A DNA stretch of 6,285 nucleotides, taken from Clostridium sp. SCN 57-10 (GTDB taxonomy: Bacteria; Bacillota; Clostridia; Oscillospirales; Butyricicoccaceae). The notes beneath the pieces were generated by a model, which had not been told where the DNA came from, ran no database searches, and saw only the letters and a list, made by a program, of their open reading frames with translations. Both the position numbers and the translations under genes were made by a program. The stretch is taken from assembly GCA_001725215.1 (NCBI GenBank), contig MEFT01000153.1:1-6285 (forward strand), written 5' to 3'. Below, piece after piece: positions 1 to 5,997 of this stretch; the first letter of the stretch is position 1, and each line of letters begins with the position of its first letter.

Positions 1-2930
1 TAGTACGGCGCAGGTGTGGCGGTGACGGTGACGCTGCCGCCCTTCAGATAGACCCCCGCCCCGGTGACGGCGGTGATATTGCCGCCTCCGCTGTTCGTTG
101 CGGACACGGAATAGTAATCAAGCGTCACGTTGGCGGTGCTCTCGCCGGCGCTGACGGTCTTGCCCGTGTAGGTAACCGTTTCGGCGTCCCAGACATAATA
201 GGTGTTTGCACCAGGCAGCTTCGAGAAGGTGTAAACGCCGCTATTCAGCGTTCCGACCACGCTGCCGATCTCAGTTTGAGAGGTGGACAGAACGATTTTG
301 CGGGTCGACTGCGTCCACGCCGCGCCGTCCTTGTTGACCGTGACCTTCGCGGTATAGGTGGTGCTTGCGCCCACTGCGGTGAGAGCGATCTTCGCGGTGA
401 TGTTGGAAATCACGGTTTCGGCTGACGTGCTGTAAAGCGCGCCGCTTCCGTCATTCCAACGGCTGAACACGAAGTCGCCGGTATTGGCCACCGCAGTTAC
501 CGTTGCGCTGCCGCCCCTCAAGACGGTGAGCGAGTTGCCGGAGCTGTTGACCGCCACGGAAGCGATATTCGTGCCCGCAGACACCGTCACCGTGTAAAAG
601 TCGAGTGTGACGGAGGTGGTATTGGCGGTTATCGTCTGGCCGGTCAGCACGCCGTCCGCCCAAACGTAATAGGTCACGCGCGGGTCAAGGCCGGTAAAGT
701 TGACCGCAGCGCCGCTTGCCGTGCCGGTCTGCTTGTTCGTTTCTTTGTTTTCCGCCGAAGTGGACAAGGTGATGGCTTTCCCGCTGTCCGACCATGCGGC
801 GTTGTCGCGGTTCAGCGTCACCGTAGCATGATAGACGTTCAGCTCGCCAACGGCGGTGAGGCTGACGGGAGCGGAAATGCCGTTGATCCACGCCTCCGGC
901 TCCGTGCTGAAAACATTGCTCGTGCCGGTATAAAGCCAGTTTTTGAAGCGATAGCCGTCCGCTAACGTTGCGGAGACCGGAATGGAAGCTCCCTTGCGCA
1001 GCGGGGTAAACGGAACGTAGGTCGTCGCGACGCCGTCTCCCTTTGTCAGGGTGATGGCATAGTAGTCTACGTGCGCGCTTGTATTGTTGCGCGTGAGCAC
1101 GTCGGGCCCGGCGGTGCCGATGCAGGTATATCCGATGACGTCGGGCGCCCAGATATAATAGGTCTTGCTTTCATCCAGACCGGAGAACGTGCAGACGCCG
1201 TTTCTCACCGCTCCGCCATCGGGGAGAATGCTGTTTTGCGGCCCATGGCCGAAGTCGCCTGCGGGCGTCTCTGACAGCAGAATCAGCCGTTGATGACCCG
1301 TCCACACATTATCGTCGAGGTAAACCGTGACGGTCGCGACGAAGTTGGGCAGCACGGTTGTTTTGCCCGCGCCTGCAAGTCCGCCGTGCAGAGCGGCTTC
1401 CGCCCCGGTCTGATAAGTGGCGCTCGTTTCGTTTTCGGGCAGCCAGAGATAGACCATGCTGCCCGCATCGGTTTTGACGCCCGAAAAGCTGTAGGAAACG
1501 GCGGGGGTAAAGGTCAGCTCACCGCCCGCAATGGGGGCGCTCGGCTTGCCTGTGATTTGAATGGGGTATTGGCGAAGCGTCGTACCCGCGCTATTTTTTG
1601 GCGTCGCACCCTGAATGGTTTTGACGGAGCCGCCGTCAATGACGATACTGCCGCCCTCGCTGAAGTTTACGATGCTGCCAATCGTGCCGGCGCTGAGCTT
1701 GACGGCGCCCGCGCCGTTGTTGATGATGGTGGCCGCGTTCGACGAGAGCGTGCCGCCCGTAACGCTCACCGTGCCCGCGGCGCGGTTATAGAGCGCGCAT
1801 GCGCCATCTGTCGTCGTCAAGCTGCCGCCGCTGACGGTAAGCGCGCCGCTGTCGTAGTTGACCGCGGCAAAGCTGGCGCGCGAGGTAACGCTGCCGCCCG
1901 AAACGGCGGCGCTTTTACCGGAGGGGGCCATGTTCACAAGGCCGTAGCTTGTGTCGGAGTTTACCGTGCCGCCCGTCATGGACAGATTGCCGGCGTTGAC
2001 AAGCGCCATGCCCGAGACGGAGGCGATGCTTCCGCCCGTAAACGTCAGCGTTCCGGCCGCATATAAGCCGGTGCCGGAGGCTGCGCGGATCTTCGCGTTG
2101 CCCGAAACGGTGAGCACGCCATTGGACAGGACGGCGTAGCCGCCCGCACCGATAATCTCGCCGCCGCTGACGGCGGAAGCGACGGCGTCCGCCTGAACAT
2201 AGAGCGCGGCGCCCGAGCCGGTGTTTTCAATCGTGCCGCCGGTCATTTGAATGCTGCCGCCGGCGGCGATGTAGGCCGATCCGCTGGCGGCGGAGGAAAT
2301 GGTTCCGCCCGAGAACGTCACAGCCGCGCCGAAGGCAACGAGCGCGTAGTAGTCGGACGAAACCGACCCGCCGGAGATGCTGCCCGTGCCTTTGATAAAC
2401 GCCAAAGACTGATAGCTCTTGGCGCTTAAGGTGCCGCCTTTAAGCTCCACCGCGCCGCCGTAGCAGCTGATCAGTGAGCCGTCCGTCGGGGCGGTGTTTG
2501 AATAGGCTCCGCTTTCCACAATGAGCCTGCCGCCCGCATTGACCTGCGCCAAAGAGCTGTAATTACCGCTTAGCGCAATGCTGCTGCCCGCGCCGCCCTT
2601 AAGCGTCAGGCTGCCGCCTGCATTTACCATAAACAGGCCGCTGCGCCTGTTGATCTCTTCTCCGGTGCCGTTGTAGAAAATGGTATAGCCGTTCAAGTCG
2701 AGCGTAACGGCCTTGCCTACGCCGATGTACTGAAGCATGTCCGTAATTGTGGTGATGTTCCCATTAAGCTGCACAGTGTCGCCGCTTTGCGCTCTGCCAA
2801 ATGCGTCGCTCAAACCCTCCAGCGTATTTGCGGTGGGGGTAATGGTGTTTCCCGCCGCCAGCGCCGCGGTCGGCAGCAGGCCGACCACCGTGCACAGGCA
2901 CAGCAGGATGCTTAGCAATCTCTTTTTCAT
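1..2930 (-). CDS. Large secreted repeat protein, adhesin-like (3' end off window)
   Basis: The frame is open for 976 codons from the ATG at 2930 to the left edge with no stop, so the gene is partial and its C-terminal anchor (LPXTG, SLH or other) cannot be seen. Residues 1-25 form a signal peptide: KKR, a hydrophobic core, then ALA-A, with cleavage near 25/26. Residues about 50-441 are rich in [ST]GG[ST] turns spaced roughly every 20 residues, as in right-handed beta-helix proteins. Residues 442-530 form a linker. From 531 there are three tandem modules (531-699, 700-857, 858 onward). Each has a V-T-V...W strand, a YY[IV]W motif, then a segment resembling the divergent InlB B-repeat/Flg_new_2 type with F/Y...W (W665, W825). 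The start is supported by AGAGGTG seven bases upstream. An extracellular, surface-attached role (adhesion or carbohydrate contact) is inferred from architecture; the ligand is unknown. Few Cys and many Gly, Ser, Thr and Ala residues fit an exported protein. Confidence 0.9.
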   Translation of the reverse strand, partial: MKKRLLSILLCLCTVVGLLPTAALAAGNTITPTANTLEGLSDAFGRAQSGDTVQLNGNITTITDMLQYIGVGKAVTLDLNGYTIFYNGTGEEINRRSGLFMVNAGGSLTLKGGAGSSIALSGNYSSLAQVNAGGRLIVESGAYSNTAPTDGSLISCYGGAVELKGGTLSAKSYQSLAFIKGTGSISGGSVSSDYYALVAFGAAVTFSGGTISSAASGSAYIAAGGSIQMTGGTIENTGSGAALYVQADAVASAVSGGEIIGAGGYAVLSNGVLTVSGNAKIRAASGTGLYAAGTLTFTGGSIASVSGMALVNAGNLSMTGGTVNSDTSYGLVNMAPSGKSAAVSGGSVTSRASFAAVNYDSGALTVSGGSLTTTDGACALYNRAAGTVSVTGGTLSSNAATIINNGAGAVKLSAGTIGSIVNFSEGGSIVIDGGSVKTIQGATPKNSAGTTLRQYPIQITGKPSAPIAGGELTFTPAVSYSFSGVKTDAGSMVYLWLPENETSATYQTGAEAALHGGLAGAGKTTVLPNFVATVTVYLDDNVWTGHQRLILLSETPAGDFGHGPQNSILPDGGAVRNGVCTFSGLDESKTYYIWAPDVIGYTCIGTAGPDVLTRNNTSAHVDYYAITLTKGDGVATTYVPFTPLRKGASIPVSATLADGYRFKNWLYTGTSNVFSTEPEAWINGISAPVSLTAVGELNVYHATVTLNRDNAAWSDSGKAITLSTSAENKETNKQTGTASGAAVNFTGLDPRVTYYVWADGVLTGQTITANTTSVTLDFYTVTVSAGTNIASVAVNSSGNSLTVLRGGSATVTAVANTGDFVFSRWNDGSGALYSTSAETVISNITAKIALTAVGASTTYTAKVTVNKDGAAWTQSTRKIVLSTSQTEIGSVVGTLNSGVYTFSKLPGANTYYVWDAETVTYTGKTVSAGESTANVTLDYYSVSATNSGGGNITAVTGAGVYLKGGSVTVTATPAPY
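3..1340 (-). repeat. Three tandem ~160-residue modules in the surface protein
   Basis: Module 1 covers residues 531-699, module 2 covers 700-857, and module 3 runs from 858 to the edge. Landmarks recur in register: V-T-V/L-x3-D-x3-W (W543, W713, W872), YYIW/YYVW (591, 754, 911), then D[YF]Y followed by alternating strands (622, 777, 938). The second half of each module ends with a Gly-rich strand and F-x-x-W (W665, W825; module 3 is cut off before this). The first half resembles a Cna-B/SpaA-like beta-sandwich and the second half an InlB B-repeat (Flg_new_2-like). Both family assignments are by pattern only. More copies probably lie beyond the left edge. Confidence 0.75.
1608..2783 (-). repeat. 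Beta-helix-like Gly-Gly repeat region of the surface protein
   Basis: This encodes residues about 50-441. The recurring unit is a short strand, then [ST]-G-G-[STE]-[VIL], then a variable strand. Examples are TGGT at 230-233, SGGE at 255-258, TGGS at 298-301, TGGT at 319-322, SGGS at 344-347, SGGS at 367-370 and TGGT at 391-394. Spacing is close to 20-25 residues, which suits one coil of a parallel beta-helix per repeat. At DNA level the GGC-GGC codon pairs recur but the repeats have diverged, so slippage-type instability looks limited. Confidence 0.75.
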
Positions 2931-2937
2931 GTCATTG

Positions 2938-2950
2938 CACCTCTATCCTT
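2938..2950 (-). promoter_or_regulatory. Shine-Dalgarno of the surface-protein gene
   Basis: On the minus strand the sequence reads AAGGATAGAGGTG, then seven bases (CAATGAC), then ATG. AGAGGTG gives the normal spacing and fixes the start at 2930. An earlier ATG four bases upstream (2934-2936 region) is out of frame and reaches a stop after two codons, so it is not the start. Confidence 0.75.
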
Positions 2951-3005
2951 AATCTTGCGGAGTTTATCCCTTGCGTTACAGCATTTTCTTTGGCCAGTAG
3001 CACAC

Positions 3006-3074
3006 GCCGACGTCAAGCGCGCGGGGCTTGTCTAAATGGAAGTCGGCACTTCGGCAATACCAGCATTGGCGAAG
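3006..3074 (-). promoter_or_regulatory. Two hairpins in the 5' leader of the surface-protein gene
   Basis: Two inverted repeats lie between the terminator of the upstream operon and the surface-protein start. Hairpin 1 (3049-3074) has 10-base arms, CTTCGCCAAT and ATTGCCGAAG on the minus strand, with one C-C mismatch and a six-base loop. Element 2 (3006-3047) has outer arms GCCGAC and GTCGGC enclosing an inner hairpin, CAAGC and GCTTG (3014-3018 with 3026-3030) around a seven-base loop. No U-run follows either one, so they are not intrinsic terminators. A cis-regulatory or mRNA-stabilising leader is inferred. I cannot match it to a riboswitch class. Confidence 0.45.
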
Positions 3075-3112
3075 CCCGTCGGCGGGGCGTCCTCCCGTCT
3101 GCGTTTCTCCAT
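3032..3112 (-). CDS. Possible 26-codon upstream ORF in the surface-gene leader
   Basis: An ATG at 3112-3110 is preceded by AAAGGAG (3122-3128) with nine bases between them, which is a good ribosome site. The frame encodes a short basic then Pro/Ala-rich peptide starting MEKRRREDAPP and stops at TAG (3034-3032). The first hairpin of the leader (3049-3074) lies inside it, so its translation could alter folding of the leader before the main start at 2930, as in attenuation-type control. Beyond the TAG the same frame stays open down to a TGA overlapping the surface-protein ATG, so a single base change would make a longer, translationally coupled ORF. It may equally be chance. I recognise no family. 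Confidence 0.3.
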   Translation of the reverse strand: MEKRRREDAPPTGFANAGIAEVPTSI

Positions 3113-3180
3113 GGTCTAATGCTCCTTTGCATGCATATCCGTGCAGTTCTTTTGTGGTGTTCCGACTGAAAATATCACAT

Positions 3181-3224
3181 AAAAATAGAAAAAATGAGCC
3201 TTTGCACCGAAAAGACTCATTTTT
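3181..3224 (-). terminator. Intrinsic terminator of the two-component operon
   Basis: On the minus strand AAAAATGAGTCTTT and AAAGGCTCATTTTT form a 14-base stem with one U-G wobble and a seven-base loop (TCGGTGC), followed by TTTCTATTTTT. It lies about 60 bases past the kinase stop. On the plus strand the wobble becomes a C-A mismatch, so the element is better suited to minus-strand transcription. It separates the kinase operon from the surface-protein gene. Confidence 0.85.
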
Positions 3225-3284
3225 ACACTTAAAAAAACCATATTAACTTGAATTTGCCATTGACAAAAAACGTGGGTTGTGATC

Positions 3285-4571
3285 TCACACCAAAAGGCGA
3301 ACGCGGAAAATGCCGCCCACTGCTTGATACATCAGTTCGCCGTCATACTTTTTTGCAAAGGCGATCACACTTTTGCTGCCGATGCCGTGTCCTTCTTCGC
3401 GAGAGAGAGGAAAGCCGCTTTGGTCAAGCCTAACATCCTCCGCGCAGGGGTTCTCCATTTCCAGCAGAAGCCGACCGATGCTTCGGCAGGTAAAGCGGAG
3501 ATAGGGTGTCTTGCCGCGCGGCAGTTTCACGCACGCCTGAATCGCGTTTTCCATCAGGTTTGAAACCACCATGGAAAACTCCAGCGCGTCGACATGCAGG
3601 TTATCCGGAATTTCCAGCATCAGCTTTACCGATATGCCCGCCTGCTGCGCAAGGCCCGTATAATGGCAAACGGCGGCATTGACGGCGGGGTTTTCGCAAT
3701 AGACCATGCTGATTTTGGGCAAGGATGCATCATTGGTTTGCAGCAACGCGGCAGCCTCACCGGTTTTTCCCTGCTCTAAAAGCTCAAGCAACACATTGTT
3801 AAAGTGGCGGCGGTCGTGGGCTGCGCGGCTGTTTTGCGTCGCTACTTCCCCCATAAGCTCCAAGCGCCGGGACATATTAACTGCGGCAAGCTGCAGATAT
3901 TCCCGCTCGGCCTGCATGGCTTGGTTTTCCTCACGCATAGCATACTGCTTTGTAATGGTTTTAAGAGAGTGGATAATGGAGATATACACCGAAAGGCCTA
4001 AAAGGATGACGAGCAATAGGGGTATATAGTTGGTGGTCAACTTTTCTTCTATGTCGCCCCCGAAAAAAAAGCTAAGTAAACAGACAAGCAACGAGGCGAC
4101 GGGCAATATGTAAATATGCCAATAGTCAAGCACCTTGCGATACAGCTTTGATACCCGCTTATGAAATACAAACACAATCACCGAAAACATGATAAGGCGC
4201 AAATAAGAGATACCATAATTCGGTTGTGGAAATATGTCGCAAAACATGTAGCTTAAAAATACCACCGCGGCGTAAATGTTCACCATCGTAATATAGCTGA
4301 AGCACCATTGCATGATTTTGTCGGCAAAAAGGGGCTTTAGAACAACTCCCATCACCAGAAGCATCACAAGATCAACGTAAAATACGGCGGTATAGTTTTC
4401 CGTCAGATAAAAGTAACAGTCTGCGCCGATGTTTGCAGCCAGTATGATGATTGTGACAAGAATATAGATGAGTTTGCTTTTGTATTTCGGTGTTGCCATG
4501 GTGGAAAGCAAAAGAATCAGCATCACGTCGGTGATGACGGCCCGTAAAAGGTCAGGAAAGAGCGACGTCAT
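3285..4571 (-). CDS. AgrC-like GHKL sensor histidine kinase
   Basis: This is a 428-residue membrane sensor kinase. The N-terminal half (residues about 5-201) holds six to seven hydrophobic spans: roughly 8-24, 34-54, 62-79, 91-111, 121-137, 152-171 and 183-201. A helical linker (about 202-245) follows, then the dimerisation/phosphoacceptor helix with H252 in AHDRRHFNN, the counterpart of the RHDxxN motif of AgrC-type kinases. The ATPase domain shows the N-box NLMENA (338-343), a conserved Asn at 374 and the G-box GHGIGSKS (394-401). This is a HATPase_c_5-type layout of ordinary length. It should autophosphorylate on H252 and pass phosphate to the LytTR regulator encoded just upstream. The start ATG overlaps the regulator's TGA (ATGA), and AAAGGGGG lies seven bases before it, so the two are translationally coupled. 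The signal is unknown: AgrC relatives bind peptides, but no agrB/agrD-like gene is seen here. Confidence 0.93.
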   Translation of the reverse strand: MTSLFPDLLRAVITDVMLILLLSTMATPKYKSKLIYILVTIIILAANIGADCYFYLTENYTAVFYVDLVMLLVMGVVLKPLFADKIMQWCFSYITMVNIYAAVVFLSYMFCDIFPQPNYGISYLRLIMFSVIVFVFHKRVSKLYRKVLDYWHIYILPVASLLVCLLSFFFGGDIEEKLTTNYIPLLLVILLGLSVYISIIHSLKTITKQYAMREENQAMQAEREYLQLAAVNMSRRLELMGEVATQNSRAAHDRRHFNNVLLELLEQGKTGEAAALLQTNDASLPKISMVYCENPAVNAAVCHYTGLAQQAGISVKLMLEIPDNLHVDALEFSMVVSNLMENAIQACVKLPRGKTPYLRFTCRSIGRLLLEMENPCAEDVRLDQSGFPLSREEGHGIGSKSVIAFAKKYDGELMYQAVGGIFRVRLLV

Positions 4572-5305
4572 GATACATCCCCCTTTGCGAGCAGGTAGTC
4601 CATATACGCGTCTCGCACGGCAGGGTACTGCTTTGCCGCAATAGGGACGATTTTACCGCGGCACAGCGTGAAGCTGTCTTTTGCAAAGCGCTCGACGCGC
4701 CGCATATTGATTATGAATGAGGCGTGGCATTGCAAAAAATGCCTGTCCTTTAGAATCGGCAAGATATACTCCGAAAAATTCTCCCGGATCGTGCGGCTCA
4801 CCACCGCCTCGCCATTTGTCAAGCTGAAGATGACGGCATGCGCGCGGTATTCGCAGCAGGCGATGTCAGACAGCTTGATGACGCGCAGGCTGTCCGTCGT
4901 TTTTACGGTGAACGTCTGCTCCTCGGCGAGGTCTGCTCTTGAGATGGCGAGGGTAAGCGTATCAAATAGAGGCTGCTTCTGCACAGGCTTAAGTAGATAG
5001 TTGATCGGACTTGCGGCATACGCCTGCAAGGCAAACTGAGGCTCGGTGGTTGCGTAGATGATTTGGGCTTCACGGTCAACGCGGCGAATTTCCTGGCCTA
5101 ACTCCAATCCGTTCACCATGGGCATTACAATGTCCAGCAGATAAACGTGAAAGCTTTGTGATTCCATGGCGGTCAGCAGCGCGTCCGAGTGGGAAAACGC
5201 TGTTACCTCCGCCTCGACACCGCTTGCGGATAGATACTGATCGGTCAGCGCGACAAGGCCTTGCAGCTCGTCCGGTATATCGTCGCAGACGGCGATACGA
5301 AGCAT
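4568..5305 (-). CDS. LytTR-family response regulator (AgrA/LytR-like)
   Basis: This 245-residue regulator is the first gene of the two-component operon. The receiver domain (about 1-120) has the acidic pair D8-D9, phosphoacceptor D58 in LLDIVMPMVNG, Thr86/87 and K106 in YLLKP. The LytTR DNA-binding domain covers about 131-240 (FTVKTTDSLRVIKLSDI at its start, then the HASFIINMRRV segment typical of the fold). Such proteins bind pairs of short direct repeats upstream of target promoters. I chose the ATG at 5305 because AAGGAGG (5314-5320) lies eight bases upstream and the protein then begins MLRIAVCDD as in its relatives. A GTG at 5314 would sit inside that ribosome site. The gene overlaps the downstream kinase by four bases. 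Likely targets are its own operon or the adjacent surface-protein gene; this is inferred from position only. Confidence 0.94.
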   Translation of the reverse strand: MLRIAVCDDIPDELQGLVALTDQYLSASGVEAEVTAFSHSDALLTAMESQSFHVYLLDIVMPMVNGLELGQEIRRVDREAQIIYATTEPQFALQAYAASPINYLLKPVQKQPLFDTLTLAISRADLAEEQTFTVKTTDSLRVIKLSDIACCEYRAHAVIFSLTNGEAVVSRTIRENFSEYILPILKDRHFLQCHASFIINMRRVERFAKDSFTLCRGKIVPIAAKQYPAVRDAYMDYLLAKGDVS

Positions 5306-5313
5306 GGCGGCCA

Positions 5314-5320
5314 CCTCCTT
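5314..5320 (-). promoter_or_regulatory. Shine-Dalgarno of the response regulator, decides start
   Basis: AAGGAGG on the minus strand lies eight bases before the ATG at 5305. The longer reading starting at GTG 5314 would place its start codon within this site, so the shorter start is preferred. Confidence 0.85.
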
Positions 5321-5338
5321 ACGGTATGTTCATTTTGG

Positions 5339-5462
5339 GGAACGATGCGTGCAGGCAAAACGTGCAGCTTGAAGCCGCACATGCCTAAACGAACGCGAAG
5401 CACCGCGCCGCATTGCTTTACGGCGCACCCATCGATAGGCCTGCGGGTTGTGCAATCGTTCC
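5339..5462 (-). promoter_or_regulatory. Candidate structured 5' leader RNA of the two-component operon
   Basis: Between the promoter and the ribosome site, the transcript can form a closing stem of eight perfect pairs: GGAACGAT (5462-5455) with ATCGTTCC (5346-5339). Inside it are a six-pair stem GCGCCG/CGGCGC (5426-5421 with 5410-5405, ten-base loop), a strong hairpin GTGCGGC-TTCAA-GCTGCAC (5380-5362, one G-U pair) extended by AGGCA/TGCCT (5386-5382 with 5357-5353), and a weaker ACCC/GGGT pairing that competes for bases near 5427. The 3' side of the closing stem ends about 19 bases before the Shine-Dalgarno. The multi-branched shape resembles a riboswitch or other cis-acting leader, but I can assign no known class. 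Pairings are read by eye and not energy-calculated. Confidence 0.4.
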
Positions 5463-5491
5463 GCCCATAGGGATACATAAATACACGATAT

Positions 5492-5520
5492 ATTGTATAT
5501 GAAGATCGGCACGGTTTCAA
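5492..5520 (-). promoter_or_regulatory. Sigma-A type promoter of the two-component operon
   Basis: On the minus strand TTGAAA (5520-5515), a 17-base spacer and TACAAT (5497-5492) match the vegetative consensus at 5/6 or better in the key positions. Transcription should begin near 5484-5486, giving an untranslated leader of about 180 bases before the regulator start at 5305. Confidence 0.7.
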
Positions 5521-5911
5521 GGCGTGATCTGCCGAAGACATGGCGACCCGGTGGGGAATGGTGCATTTCTTAGGGAGTAAACTCATGACGGATGTCACAA
5601 CCTGATCCTATGATATGCCTTGTTTACGCACTTCTGCATCATCGAAAACGAGCAACGAATTTCCAGATCGCGCTCCATATTTGGCAATATAAAAGCTATT
5701 CACGCATTGAAAAACCGGTGCTCGTAGATTTGTTTCCAAGAACTTTTATTTAACGGATTAAAATGTAAAATTATAATATAAAAAGCGTGACGTTTTGCAA
5801 AAATATAATACTTTTTAAGCGAAAACAAGCAAAATGCTGAATATTGTCAAGGCAAAGAGCGAGGCCCTAGCATATTATGCACAAAGACATCTCAACCAAA
5901 GCACTTTGCGG
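5521..5911. other. Intergenic stretch with no supported gene, partly AT-rich
   Basis: No frame on either strand has a ribosome site plus a protein-like product. The part from about 5740 to 5830 is strongly AT-rich and contains two TATAAT matches (5772-5777 and 5804-5809), neither with a recognisable -35 box at normal spacing. No tRNA, insertion-sequence end or repeat array is visible. It separates the divergent operons and probably holds upstream control sequence for one or both. Confidence 0.5.
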
Positions 5912-5940
5912 TTGACAGAACGTCAAAAACGCAGTAGGAT
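5897..5940 (+). promoter_or_regulatory. Promoter with overlapping inverted repeats for the membrane-protein gene
   Basis: TTGACA (5912-5917), a 17-base spacer and TAGGAT (5935-5940) form a plausible sigma-A promoter with a perfect -35 box and a 4/6 match at -10. Transcription would start near 5947, about 50 bases before the proposed start codon. The -35 box is the left arm of an inverted repeat, TTGAC-N5-GTCAA (5912-5926). A second palindrome, CAAAG-CA-CTTTG (5897-5908), lies just upstream. Either could be an operator. Confidence 0.55.
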
Positions 5941-5997
5941 GATAAAGATTTCCCATGAAGACGGCTTGCATATAAGCCGGAGAGAGAAGGTATTGTC

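Larger units (their letters stand above)
2976..3158 (-). other. Open frame with Cys/Trp-rich product, no clear start
   Basis: In another minus-strand frame the leader reads through about 60 codons to a TAA at 2978-2976. The product contains HGYACKGALDHG, then RQCWYCRSADFHLDKP, then GVCYWPKKML. The C-x-x-C pair and later Cys look protein-like, for instance a small zinc-ribbon. Against a real gene: there is no ATG, GTG or TTG with a ribosome site, and the frame continues upstream through the terminator until a stop near 3245. It overlaps the small ORF at 3032-3112 and the hairpins. It may be a remnant, a conserved intergenic element that happens to be open, or chance. Confidence 0.2.

Noticed and set aside
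1290..2066. Long plus-strand open frame (258 codons)
   Set aside because: It is antisense to the GC-rich Gly/Ala/Ser repeat region of the surface protein, is low in hydrophobic structure and Arg/Ala/Gly-rich as expected of a shadow frame, and has no ribosome site.
3011..3016. TTGACG as a -35 box for the surface-protein gene
   Set aside because: No -10-like sequence occurs at 16-19 bases downstream. The gene's promoter was not found; it probably lies upstream of 3112.
2931..3060. A cyclic di-GMP or cobalamin riboswitch in the surface-gene leader
   Set aside because: Short fragments such as ACGCAAGG and GCTACTGGCC recall those classes, but the conserved core motifs are missing.
5312..5314. 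GTG as the start of the response regulator
   Set aside because: It lies inside the AAGGAGGTG ribosome site; the ATG at 5305 has correct spacing and gives the family-typical MLRIAVCDD start.
5245..5598. Minus-strand 117-codon ORF upstream of the response regulator
   Set aside because: It crosses the promoter, leader and start of the regulator gene, has no ribosome site, and its product has no recognisable domain.
5765..5815. Two TATAAT boxes as promoters
   Set aside because: No acceptable -35 sequence at 16-18 bases upstream of either, and the region is AT-rich enough for chance matches.
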